Below, piece after piece: positions 16,195 to 24,175 of a stretch of 30,286 nucleotides of DNA. The translations under genes and the position numbers were made by a program. The DNA comes from a bacterium. GTDB taxonomy: Bacteria > Babelota > Babeliae > Babelales > Vermiphilaceae. Location of the stretch: contig JAKAUA010000067.1 in the NCBI GenBank assembly GCA_021827875.1, positions 1 through 30,286 of the forward strand. The letters are read 5' to 3'. Numbering within the stretch: position 1 is the stretch's first letter; each line of letters starts with the position of its first letter. Under the pieces are notes generated by a model. The model saw nothing but the letters and a program-made list of their open reading frames with translations. It did not search any database and was not told where the DNA came from.

Positions 16195-16310
16195 GAGATG
16201 ACCCAAGAAACGTTTTAGCTCCGCGATAGCCTCCGCCTATGCAATGACATCGCTACGGGGAAACAGGGTTGGAGACGGCGGCTTGACCGCCCTATCACAT
16301 CTTTGTACAC
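16195..16310. other. GC-rich intergenic segment
   Basis: The 240-base gap between 16104 and 16345 contains about 115 bases of raised GC with short symmetric stretches (GGCGG-CTTGA-CCGCC at about 16277-16291; CTCCGCGAT against ATCGCTACGG). No ribosome site or coding frame fits. It resembles the GC-rich islands at 1000-1140 and 28917-29170 in composition only. It may be an untranslated leader, a small RNA or a remnant element. Confidence 0.3.
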
Positions 16311-16344
16311 TGGAAAAAAGTTTAAAAAATAAGGCCAGAGAGTT

Positions 16345-17421
16345 ATGAAGCAAAAAATGGTTCTTTTTTTCGTTATGATACTATTTTATAATCTAACGAT
16401 CCTAGCACGCAGTATTCATCGTCCCCATGATCCATCTATACCGCAAATTACTTTTTATTGGAAAGATAATCCGACAGAAAAGTATGTTTTGCGCAAACCT
16501 CATCTAGAAGAATTTCCCTATTTCAAAACATTCAATAGAAATTCATTTGAAAAATATATATTGCCTAATTCCCTTTCTATCCCTTCTCAACGTAAAGGAG
16601 ATCCTGCCATCACCACAGACCAGATAAAAAAGATGGTCGACAATGTAATACCTGAAATTATGCACAATAAAAGATCATATACTGACTTTGATATCATAAA
16701 AAGTGAAGATTTTAATTTTAAAGATCATTGTGGTGCGCTTATCTTAAAATTCAAAAACTATCCTTTGATTCTCAAACTTTTTTTTGAATCACCTAAAAGT
16801 CTTATTGAGCCATTAAGCAAAGGCTTGATCCCTTCTTTTCACTTTTATATGGGCGGCGGCACCAATCGCCATCTCACCGGTTTTACCCGCTTGCGTAACC
16901 ATGAATTAATTAATGAACAACTACAAGATCTTCCTCAATGGAAGGATCGTATTAAGCTACCACACAAATGGCTTTATATTCCTGAAGGATCTCGCTGGAT
17001 ATCTATTGAAGGTATCAATATGGCGAACAAAGAATCACTTTATAATGAAATACCCGGTACCTATGCGATTATCGCTGAAGAAATTATTGCTGAACGCGTA
17101 TTTTCTCTTGCAAACAAAGAAGATAAGGAAATTGCACTACAATTAACTGATGACTTGCAAACGACTATTGATGCCAATATTAGTAATTTTAGAATTGAGC
17201 AAAAAACGGGCAAGATTGCATTGATAGATACAGAACATTTTCCTGCATTAGTAGGACTTAAAAAGCCAAGAAAATTCAGAAGTTATCTTGATTATTATTT
17301 TTCTTTATCTACCAAATGTTGTGTTGATATTATGTTTCAGACAAAAAAATCACGTAAAATGGTACAAACAGCAGAAAATCCTTTTGCGACTGCATATTTC
17401 AGCGAAAGTCGCGTAAAATAG
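16345..17421 (+). CDS. Secreted protein with kinase-like motifs
   Basis: Encodes 358 residues. The leader MKQKMVLFFVMILFYNLTILA is cleaved at about 21. The middle and C-terminal parts show the spacing of a protein-kinase-type fold: a strand with Lys144 (PLILKLFFE), a catalytic-loop-like D-x4-N (Asp276 to Asn281 in TIDANISNF), then TGKIALIDTEHF, where Asp295 sits at the DFG-Asp position. There is no clear glycine loop, and DFG is replaced by DTE, so it may be a divergent or inactive kinase. It could also be an unrelated fold with a chance match. Export would place it outside the cytoplasm, as for secreted effector kinases. It converges on dnaA and overlaps its 3' end by 23 bases. Confidence 0.7.
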   Translation: MKQKMVLFFVMILFYNLTILARSIHRPHDPSIPQITFYWKDNPTEKYVLRKPHLEEFPYFKTFNRNSFEKYILPNSLSIPSQRKGDPAITTDQIKKMVDNVIPEIMHNKRSYTDFDIIKSEDFNFKDHCGALILKFKNYPLILKLFFESPKSLIEPLSKGLIPSFHFYMGGGTNRHLTGFTRLRNHELINEQLQDLPQWKDRIKLPHKWLYIPEGSRWISIEGINMANKESLYNEIPGTYAIIAEEIIAERVFSLANKEDKEIALQLTDDLQTTIDANISNFRIEQKTGKIALIDTEHFPALVGLKKPRKFRSYLDYYFSLSTKCCVDIMFQTKKSRKMVQTAENPFATAYFSESRVK

Positions 17422-18796
17422 CATCTTCTAATTGTTGCAAGTGTGCCTTAAAATTATTATCTGCATCATATTGCTCTTGCACTTTGCTTAATGCATGCAT
17501 CACCGTGGAATGGTCGCGTCCGCCAAAAAATATTCCAATATCGCGTAATGATTTGTCTGTCATTTTTTTCACGAGAAACATCGCGATTTGACGCACATTG
17601 GCGATATCTCTGCTGCGATCTTTAGAGCGCAGTTGTTCTAATTTATAGGGATAATGATTGCCCAAACATTTCATGATCCCATTAAAATCAATCGGCTCAG
17701 ATTTGACTACCGTTTGTTGGCCCAATACTTTTTCTGCGACTTCTAAGCTAATTTCTTGCCCCGTTAAAGAAGAAAAGGCCATTACCCGTATTAAAAAACC
17801 TTCTAATTCACGAATATTCGAGACCGCGCGCGATGCAATAAAATGGGCGACATCATCGGGGAGAAATTCAGAACTTAATTCAGCCTTCTTTTTTAATATG
17901 GCGATTTTTGTTTCCAATGCAGGTGAGCGAATGTCTGCAACTAATCCCCAGGCCAAGCGTGAGCGTAATCGTTCTGCAAGGCCCCTAATGTCTTGCGGTA
18001 CCACATCACTTGAAAATACAATTTGCTTACATGAATCATAGAGCGTATTAAAAATATGAAAAAATGCCTCTTGTGTCTGTTCTTTGTTAGAAATGAATTG
18101 AATATCATCAACTAATAACACATCAACTGCTTTATATTTTTCTTGGAATTTATGCACTTTATCAAAGCGTATGGCATGAATAAATTCATTTACAAAACGA
18201 TCTGCCGTTTGATACAAAATCACTGCTTTCGGATATAGATGCTTAATCTCATTACCAATAGCATGCAATAAATGCGTTTTGCCTAATCCGGAGCCTCCAT
18301 ATAAAAAGAGTGGATTGTAAAGCGTACCGGGCTTTTCTGCAACTGCCTGTGCTGCCGCATACGCCAACGAATTGCTTGATCCTACTACAAAGGTATCAAA
18401 AGTATGTCGCATATTAACGGTACCACGCTGACGTACACTCGTAACAGAATGCTCCGTTTTATTAACTGTAGGTTCAGGCATATGTACAAAGGCAGGAGTA
18501 ATGGTCACTGCTCCTGCTACCGTTCTCTCTACCTCCGACACTGCTCCATGCAGCAGAAAGGTAAGTTTAAGTTTATCAACATGCAATAAGCGGCTTAAAT
18601 GCGTCTGAATCAAAAGAGAATAGTTATTTTTAATCCAATCCAATACAAATTTATTGGGCGCTTCTAAAGCAACAGTCTGAGTCATGGCATCCCAATGACG
18701 CAGGCTCACTGCCTTGAACCATGTATCAACGACGCGGCTCCCTGCCTCGCCCTTGATAATAGTGAGAAATTCTTCCCAAATTGTTTGAATCTTCAT
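17399..18796 (-). CDS. dnaA: Chromosomal replication initiator DnaA
   Basis: Encodes 465 residues with all four domains: domain I (1-80, IWEEFLTIIKGEAGSRVVDTWF), a short variable linker (about 85-130), the AAA+ domain with Walker A GGSGLGKT (167-174), Walker B LLVDDIQF (227-234) and RLRSRLAWGL, and domain IV with the box-binding signature GGRDHSTVMHAL (425-436). It binds DnaA boxes and melts the origin. The ATG at 18796 has no strong ribosome site. A well-formed promoter with a palindromic spacer lies 28 bases upstream. dnaN, recF and rpmH are not next to it, so the classic origin synteny is absent, and I see no cluster of TTATCCACA-type boxes upstream. Confidence 0.98.
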   Translation of the reverse strand: MKIQTIWEEFLTIIKGEAGSRVVDTWFKAVSLRHWDAMTQTVALEAPNKFVLDWIKNNYSLLIQTHLSRLLHVDKLKLTFLLHGAVSEVERTVAGAVTITPAFVHMPEPTVNKTEHSVTSVRQRGTVNMRHTFDTFVVGSSNSLAYAAAQAVAEKPGTLYNPLFLYGGSGLGKTHLLHAIGNEIKHLYPKAVILYQTADRFVNEFIHAIRFDKVHKFQEKYKAVDVLLVDDIQFISNKEQTQEAFFHIFNTLYDSCKQIVFSSDVVPQDIRGLAERLRSRLAWGLVADIRSPALETKIAILKKKAELSSEFLPDDVAHFIASRAVSNIRELEGFLIRVMAFSSLTGQEISLEVAEKVLGQQTVVKSEPIDFNGIMKCLGNHYPYKLEQLRSKDRSRDIANVRQIAMFLVKKMTDKSLRDIGIFFGGRDHSTVMHALSKVQEQYDADNNFKAHLQQLEDAILRDFR

Positions 18797-18823
18797 GAAT
18801 TACATTAACTTAAAAAAGTGGCT

Positions 18824-18852
18824 ATAATATACGGTAATCTACCGTAACACAA
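18824..18852 (-). promoter_or_regulatory. dnaA promoter with palindrome in the spacer
   Basis: Read on the minus strand: TTGTGT (18847-18852), a 17-base spacer, then TATTAT (18824-18829), about 28 bases upstream of the dnaA ATG. The spacer contains ACGGTA-3-TACCGT (18831-18845), which would suit a dimeric repressor blocking polymerase. It is not a DnaA box. The plus strand also shows TATAAT at 18823-18828. Confidence 0.6.
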
Positions 18853-18882
18853 TGTGATTTTTTTGGGAAGAATTAACCTCTT

Positions 18883-19031
18883 ATGAAAAATAAAAGTAAT
18901 AAAAATATATACTTCCATTACTTTTTATTGTCATGAGTATCAGTAGTTTTGCAATGGAATCAGATATTGCGCGTGTTACCTGTGCATCACGTAATAGACA
19001 GCGAAAATACATCATGTCATATAAAATGTAG
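18883..19031 (+). pseudogene. Remnant of a small secreted-protein gene, frameshifted
   Basis: The interval from dnaA to the amidase gene (18797-19120, 324 bases) contains this and the dnaA promoter. ATG 18883 encodes MKNKSNKNIYFHYF and stops at 18934. Adding one T to the run at 18922-18926 would join it to a second frame, ...IVMSISSFAMESDIARVTC, ending at TAG 19029-19031, giving about 49 residues with a leader ending SSFAMES. The second frame alone can start at ATG 18933 (32 residues). There is no strong ribosome site. Downstream GCACTT-7-AAGTGC (about 19068-19086) is a small hairpin. It is most likely a decayed gene, though it could be non-coding. Confidence 0.35.
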
Positions 19032-19120
19032 GTTAAATGATGCTCCTATTTGGTCGCATAAAATATAGCACTTCAGCATCAAGTGCATATCTACACAGAT
19101 TAGAAGTTAGTTTACAATAA

Positions 19121-20236
19121 TTATAATGCTTTTAAATAGGCCTCTATTCCCTTATAAATACCTTCAACCAGTGCTTGTTGGTAGGTGCGCTTGGACAGCC
19201 GGCCCGCTTCTTCTTTATTTGAGATAAAGCCAAGCTCAATCAAAACAGCGGGTATGGCACTACCCAACAAAACTTGTGATACCGCTTTCTTCACTTTACG
19301 ATCAACGACAGGCATCTTTTTTTTATGCACAGTAGCCAATACTGATGAATGTATTTTGTTCGCCAAAAGATTACTTAATTTCCCATAGTTATCAGACATT
19401 GATTTTCTAAAAGAAAAACCGTTACTTTCTGTTGAGCCAATTAAGGTTAACAAAGCCGGCGCCATACAAAAAGTCTCTATGCCTGACGCTTGTGAATTCG
19501 CAGAATAGTTAGCATGCAATGAGATCATCATATCTGCTCCGCTTGTATTTGTTCGTTGTGTTCGCTGGCCCAATGGCACAAATTCATCGCTCCGGCGTGT
19601 CATTACTACACGCCATCCTTTTTGTTCCAAATAATTGGCCAATAAATCGCTCACGCTTTTAGTTAAATCTTTTTCAACCAAACCGAAAAATCCTGTTGCT
19701 CCGGTATCAGAACCGCCATGTCCTGCATCAATAACAATGGTTGGTATTGTATTTGACACGGTAGTTAATACTGCATCCTGTCTATTTTTTAACTGCTCAA
19801 CAGCGCTCTTGTTATAAAACGTAAAGACAAGCCCTGCTTGTTTAGTTATTGCCTCATAGGTATCATAAGTCACGTCCACCAGTGCCGGATTATAGGTAAT
19901 CGTCAACATAAGTCCGGTATTAGTTTTATCTAATGCAACGGTATAAAACTGATTCTTTATTTTATTACTCTCTTTTACCACTTGATCATAATCGGCAGGA
20001 TTAATATCCGTTTGATCTATATGAAATTGTAATTGTGCTTGTTGTTTATTATTTTTTTTGCTTTGTTCTTTAAGATCCGGTTTTTGCGAAAAATAGAATG
20101 AAACTTTTCCCAGCTCCAATGCTTTTATATCTCCACCCGGATGATAAAAAACTTTTTGTAACTGATTTTCTACCGCTAAAGTATTAATTACTATAAAAAT
20201 AAATAGTAAAAGAAATGATCTAATCGATATATTCAT
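19121..20236 (-). CDS. N-acetylmuramoyl-L-alanine amidase (Amidase_3)
   Basis: The start at 20236 (MNISIRSFLLLFIFIVIN) follows GGAGGGG, giving 371 residues. A leader (to about 22) is followed by an N-terminal beta-rich region (25-145) in the place of an AMIN domain and the Amidase_3 catalytic domain. Zinc ligands are His173 (VIDAGHGGSDTGA), Glu188 (LVEKDLT) and His241 (ISLHAN), and catalytic Glu334 is in VLIELGFISN. All are present. It cuts the bond between MurNAc and the stem peptide in the periplasm, as AmiA/B/C do in daughter-cell separation. A helix that could gate the active site (about 256-300) is present, so regulation by an EnvC/NlpD-type activator is possible. Confidence 0.95.
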   Translation of the reverse strand: MNISIRSFLLLFIFIVINTLAVENQLQKVFYHPGGDIKALELGKVSFYFSQKPDLKEQSKKNNKQQAQLQFHIDQTDINPADYDQVVKESNKIKNQFYTVALDKTNTGLMLTITYNPALVDVTYDTYEAITKQAGLVFTFYNKSAVEQLKNRQDAVLTTVSNTIPTIVIDAGHGGSDTGATGFFGLVEKDLTKSVSDLLANYLEQKGWRVVMTRRSDEFVPLGQRTQRTNTSGADMMISLHANYSANSQASGIETFCMAPALLTLIGSTESNGFSFRKSMSDNYGKLSNLLANKIHSSVLATVHKKKMPVVDRKVKKAVSQVLLGSAIPAVLIELGFISNKEEAGRLSKRTYQQALVEGIYKGIEAYLKAL

Positions 20237-20313
20237 AACCCCTCCATTTGTAAAAAATGTTCCCCTTTTATATTTTGATAATAACAATTAAAATAACAAA
20301 CTGTCAATAAACC

Positions 20314-21333
20314 CTATTTGCGCAGTTCTGCAATATAGGCAAGACGATGACGACGCTCCCAAGCAGAAAGAAATTGTGCCAATGGGTAACGTTTAAGCAC
20401 GGTACTTAAAGAATCAAATGCCGGATCATGGCATATTACTTCTTGTGTTTCTGAATCAAATCCAATTACCACTAACAAATGGCCATTGGCATATGGTGTT
20501 GCAGATCCCTCGAGCGGACCACGGACACTTACAATTACCGGCACTCTTTTTTTCAGATATTGGTACAGATAATTAAACGATGGCAAGCGACACACGTAAC
20601 TGCTGATAAGGCCACGAGAAACTTCATACATATGTGCAGTATTAAAGGGCCAACTGCCATATGCTTCTAACCCGTAATCATACGAGCCTTCTGCGAATTC
20701 AAGCGGATCAACAATATGTTTTAACCAATAACTACTTACCATAGCTGATGAAGTAGGTGAACATAATCCCGCATTACGCGGATGATCAAGTAAAAATTGA
20801 GAAAATGTAGGCACTCCTTCTATTTTTAACGAAAGAGCCGTTTTGTATCCTGTCGTATCTTCAGGTAAGAATAAATTAAAATTAGAAAGCGCTACAGAAA
20901 CGCTTGCCATATTTGACAATGGTGCATCATCTGCTGATTCTATCTTTATACGGAAAGCATCCACACATCTCGCCCCTGTTTCCAGACGCACATGCACATA
21001 TTCTATTCCTGCATGCGCATCGCTTTTAAACGAACGCTGTACGCCACAGCAGCCCCATTCGATCATTTTATACCAAGGCGTCCATTTTTTGCTTTGTGCG
21101 TCGCGCACTTGTACAGAGAATATAAAGTAGCCTTTTGATGGCCGTATTGCATTCCATGAAAACAATAGTTGGGTAAATGGCTGCTGTTTGTTTTTTTCAT
21201 ATACAATTTTTTTCCCCTGCTTTTCTTGCGTAGAAAAAAATTTACGATGCGCCCACGTCCATTCAGCCGCACAGGAACTTCCGACAACAATAAGACATAG
21301 TATGTAGAGTAAAGTGATATAAGTCCGATTCAT
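20314..21333 (-). CDS. Secreted C39-like cysteine peptidase
   Basis: The start at 21333 (MNRTYITLLYILCLIVVG) gives 339 residues, with a leader ending SSCAAE. Residues 25-165 form a beta-rich N-terminal domain; the C-terminal domain is a papain-fold peptidase of the C39-like (Peptidase_C39_2) group. It has Cys191 in GLCSPTSSAMV, His285 in NGHLLVVIGF and Asp303 in CHDPAF, the expected order Cys-His-Asp. It is not fused to an ABC transporter, and no bacteriocin precursor is nearby, so a wall-peptide or protein-processing role in the periplasm is more likely than double-glycine leader cleavage. The amidase gene follows after 77 bases, and the NlpC/P60 gene is divergent. Confidence 0.85.
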   Translation of the reverse strand: MNRTYITLLYILCLIVVGSSCAAEWTWAHRKFFSTQEKQGKKIVYEKNKQQPFTQLLFSWNAIRPSKGYFIFSVQVRDAQSKKWTPWYKMIEWGCCGVQRSFKSDAHAGIEYVHVRLETGARCVDAFRIKIESADDAPLSNMASVSVALSNFNLFLPEDTTGYKTALSLKIEGVPTFSQFLLDHPRNAGLCSPTSSAMVSSYWLKHIVDPLEFAEGSYDYGLEAYGSWPFNTAHMYEVSRGLISSYVCRLPSFNYLYQYLKKRVPVIVSVRGPLEGSATPYANGHLLVVIGFDSETQEVICHDPAFDSLSTVLKRYPLAQFLSAWERRHRLAYIAELRK

Positions 21334-21535
21334 AGCATACTTTCTTAATTCATATTCACCGCAGTTCTTTTTCTTATATTTATCGTACGCAAAATGATCA
21401 TCATTATTCAATGAAACATTTCAGTTTGTCAAAAAATATTATTAGCACAATATGTGGCAATAGAAAAAGAACCCTTGCTATTGTAAACAAAGGACAAGTA
21501 GATGTATAAAAAATTTTAATCGATAAGGGAATAGT

Positions 21536-22750
21536 ATGCATCGTTATGTATTAGTATGTTTCTTTACTCTGCTGAGAGTAGGCCTAACGCAGTGCCAGGA
21601 GGCGGTAATTATAGTACCTGTTGCAGATCTTATTGGACAACCGCTTGTAACATATAATATAAAACCATATAGAGACTTTCCTCTTTGTCCGCGTCAATTA
21701 CATAATCGGTACAATGGTTGTCCACGCTTGCATCAATCATTGTACAACGAGCGCGTAAAACTCATTAAAATTGTTGGTGATGAAGGATATATTGATATCC
21801 CACAACTTTTTTATATATCAAATAATCAAAAGCAAACAAAATATTGGATTTACAAAGATAACATCCGAACGATCGCAGAACTTAAAAAAAAAGGTGTAGA
21901 TACCGCTATTATTCCAACACCTATCGCTTTTGATGCTGCGCATAAAAGCGTACATAATGATAATCAAAACATTGTTACTCTGGTTCAACCATGGTACGAT
22001 GCTGCCACACAACGTACTTTTTCTGCCGGGACACGCTTTGTAATGCATAAAACGCTCAATACAAGTGCTCCTTATGTTGAAGTATATGTTCTAGATCCAA
22101 ATACCCTGCGGCCCTGCACCATGCATATCGATAAAAAAATATGTTTATTTAATACAAAAAAAAGCGCATCTGATCAACGCGCACTTTTTATAAAAATAGC
22201 AAAAGCATGGGCTCATATGCCTGATTGTTTTATTCCCTATGTCTGGGGAGGCTCAAGTTTTACTTCATGTTCGCGTGCAGAAAAAATAGAAGAACAAAAG
22301 AAAGATAAAAATGATGCCTGTTTTGCTCTGGCTGATTATCACGCTTCACCAAAAACAGGCTTTGATTGTGCAGGGCTGGTATCACGCGCGGCACAAATGG
22401 CAGGAATTCCCTATTTTTATAAAAATACGAGTACCCTTTCCCAAGAATTAAAACCGATAACACGTTACAAAGATTTGCAGAATGGCGACTTGTTATGGAT
22501 ACCGGGCCATGTGATGATCATCAGCGATATCGCCAATGCACGCTTAATTGAAGCACGCGGCTACCATCATGGTTATGGAAAAGTACAAGAAATAGCGTTA
22601 AGTAAGGTTTTTAAAGATATCAAAAGTTTTGCAGAGCTTTTTAATGCATTGCATGCAAAAAAATCTATTACACGCCTTGATAAAGAAGGTAATCCTAGAG
22701 AAGAAATCAGCAATTATAAGTTCTTATCACTAACTGACTCATTGAGCTAG
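21536..22750 (+). CDS. Secreted NlpC/P60-family peptidase
   Basis: Encodes 404 residues. A leader (about 1-20, ending LTQCQE) is followed by SH3-like beta regions (about 25-195, including GDEGYIDIPQLFYI) and an NlpC/P60 catalytic domain. This has PYVWGGSSF (234-242), nucleophile Cys278 in FDCAGLVSRAA, His325 in GHVMIIS, and a polar third residue near LIEARGYHH (337-345). The fold cuts gamma-D-glutamyl-diamino acid bonds in peptidoglycan stem peptides. A cysteine-rich charged insert (about 244-268) between the WGGSS motif and the nucleophile is unusual. The arrangement SH3-SH3-NlpC is like that of YkfC-type endopeptidases. The gene's end overlaps the next minus gene by 12 bases. Confidence 0.9.
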   Translation: MHRYVLVCFFTLLRVGLTQCQEAVIIVPVADLIGQPLVTYNIKPYRDFPLCPRQLHNRYNGCPRLHQSLYNERVKLIKIVGDEGYIDIPQLFYISNNQKQTKYWIYKDNIRTIAELKKKGVDTAIIPTPIAFDAAHKSVHNDNQNIVTLVQPWYDAATQRTFSAGTRFVMHKTLNTSAPYVEVYVLDPNTLRPCTMHIDKKICLFNTKKSASDQRALFIKIAKAWAHMPDCFIPYVWGGSSFTSCSRAEKIEEQKKDKNDACFALADYHASPKTGFDCAGLVSRAAQMAGIPYFYKNTSTLSQELKPITRYKDLQNGDLLWIPGHVMIISDIANARLIEARGYHHGYGKVQEIALSKVFKDIKSFAELFNALHAKKSITRLDKEGNPREEISNYKFLSLTDSLS

Positions 22751-23473
22751 CGCAGTTTGATTTAATGCGCTGGCATTCAACAAGTTTAAAAGACCTTCTG
22801 CAGCTGCCGGCACCTGGCTCGGTGACAATGAACTGAAAGCTGCTTGAACTGCTTCAGGAAGATTAGCAATAATCAATGGCATTGATTGTACTGAAGTCTT
22901 TGATGCAATATCATATAAATTTGCCGACAAAGATTCTTTGACTGCGTCATCATACAATAATGTCTGCACAAAGAGTGATGCACCTATTGGATATGCAGGT
23001 GATATACCAAGATAAGGAGCTACACAGCTTGCAGCAGAACAGCTATATTGTAAAAGGGTAAGTAACTTATTTTTTTGCCAATATGACTTGGTTAAAACAT
23101 CGGTAGGTAAAATATTTTTTAATTCTTGCAGGCTAGTCAAATCACCCTTTTGCCATGCTTCATACATCTGAATAACTACTAACAAGGAAAACTGGACAGT
23201 TCCATGAAGAATATACCCCGGCACGGTACCAAAGTAGGAATTTATAGCACTGGTTGCATAGGTAGAAGCACCTATTGCTGCAGCTTTGAGGGCTAAGTTT
23301 TTAATATTTGCATTTGACTTAATGGTGGATTGTTCTTGTGTCGTTTTACCGGTAAACCATCCCTTAAAGTTCGACCACCAAGATCCTTGTTCAGAACCTG
23401 ACTCAGCGCCGTGTGCGCTCCCAATAACAAGTAAGAATATGAGTAAATAACGTTTATTTTTATTTAAAATCAT
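22739..23473 (-). CDS. Secreted hydrophobic protein, GISPxY family
   Basis: Encodes 244 residues. The leader KRYLLIFLLVIGSAHGAES is cleaved near position 23. The rest alternates amphipathic and hydrophobic helices (for example ALKAAAIGASTYATSAI, GTVQFSLLVVIQMY). The segment ILPTDVLTKSYWQKNK and, some way on, YLGISPAYPIGASLFVQTLL aligns with LIPEDIKNTIDVYSKNK and YYAGISPIYSAIMGVVFWSL in the neighbouring 23559-24116 protein, so they share a C-terminal domain. The C-terminus is rich in Ala, Pro, Ser and Leu. It converges on and overlaps the NlpC/P60 gene by 12 bases. No enzymatic motif; possibly a membrane-inserting or surface protein. Confidence 0.72.
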   Translation of the reverse strand: MILNKNKRYLLIFLLVIGSAHGAESGSEQGSWWSNFKGWFTGKTTQEQSTIKSNANIKNLALKAAAIGASTYATSAINSYFGTVPGYILHGTVQFSLLVVIQMYEAWQKGDLTSLQELKNILPTDVLTKSYWQKNKLLTLLQYSCSAASCVAPYLGISPAYPIGASLFVQTLLYDDAVKESLSANLYDIASKTSVQSMPLIIANLPEAVQAAFSSLSPSQVPAAAEGLLNLLNASALNQTALAQ

Positions 23474-23558
23474 AATTCATCCATATCATTTTATCTTAAT
23501 AATAGATAATTCTATATATAATTATAAATTACAAAATGAATTATTTTCAATAAAAATT

Positions 23559-24116
23559 TTATTTTTGCGCCAATGACCAGAACACGACGCCCATGATTGC
23601 AGAATAAATAGGAGAAATACCTGCATAATAACTCCACACCGGCCCAAGGGCACACACGATCATTACCGGAGCCATTACTTTATTTTTCGAATAAACATCT
23701 ATGGTATTTTTTATATCTTCGGGAATTAATACTCCCCATCCGCTGTTAAAAAGCTTACCTGCATTATATTTGGCATATGCGTTACGCACAAAAGAGCTCG
23801 CGACACTACCGGCCACAAATGCGGCTGGGTGAAATATCGTATCACGATAACCATTTGCTAAAGAAGCACTGATAGATTGCGATACATTATACACCGCTAA
23901 ACTTGTTATACTTCCCGTCAAAGAAGGTTCTTGTGCTTGCGGTGTTGCGGTAGGCGTTTGAGTATTTTCAGCATTAAGAGTAGTTTCTGTCTTGTCTGAT
24001 ACTGAGATAGTATCTTGCGCAGGAGTCTCCTCCGCTGCAATTGATATACCCACACTTAAAGAAAGAAATACGAGTAATAATGCACGATAAAGCTTATTTT
24101 TATTAATACTTTTCAT
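23559..24116 (-). CDS. Secreted protein with Thr/Gln-rich linker and GISPxY domain
   Basis: Encodes 185 residues. The leader (to about 28, ending ISIAAEE) is followed by a low-complexity Thr/Gln/Pro/Glu linker (30-65), then a hydrophobic C-terminal domain with three candidate helices (about 95-110, 146-162, 165-183). The domain matches the C-terminal half of the 22739-23473 protein (LIPEDI, KNK, AGISPIYSAI). The linker suggests a surface or periplasmic stalk. It lies 85 bases before that paralogue on the same strand. The function is unknown. Confidence 0.72.
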   Translation of the reverse strand: MKSINKNKLYRALLLVFLSLSVGISIAAEETPAQDTISVSDKTETTLNAENTQTPTATPQAQEPSLTGSITSLAVYNVSQSISASLANGYRDTIFHPAAFVAGSVASSFVRNAYAKYNAGKLFNSGWGVLIPEDIKNTIDVYSKNKVMAPVMIVCALGPVWSYYAGISPIYSAIMGVVFWSLAQK

Positions 24117-24140
24117 AGTAACCTCACAAACTTTTCTAAA

Positions 24141-24170
24141 AGAAGAAGCGGCTTTTACACCGCTTCTTTT
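24141..24170 (-). terminator. Hairpin terminator between two secreted-protein genes
   Basis: AAGAAGCGG (24143-24151) pairs with CCGCTTCTT (24160-24168) around an 8-base loop. Both flanks are A/T-rich, so it can stop minus-strand transcription from 24613-24176 shortly after that gene's stop. Confidence 0.7.
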
Positions 24171-24175
24171 ATTTT

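Noticed and set aside
18797..19120. Chromosome origin next to dnaA
   Set aside because: No cluster of TTATCCACA-like boxes and no long AT-rich melting tract beyond the background could be seen.
20314..21333. Bacteriocin-processing transporter for the C39-like peptidase
   Set aside because: The protein has a secretion leader and no membrane or ATPase domain, and no double-glycine precursor is nearby.
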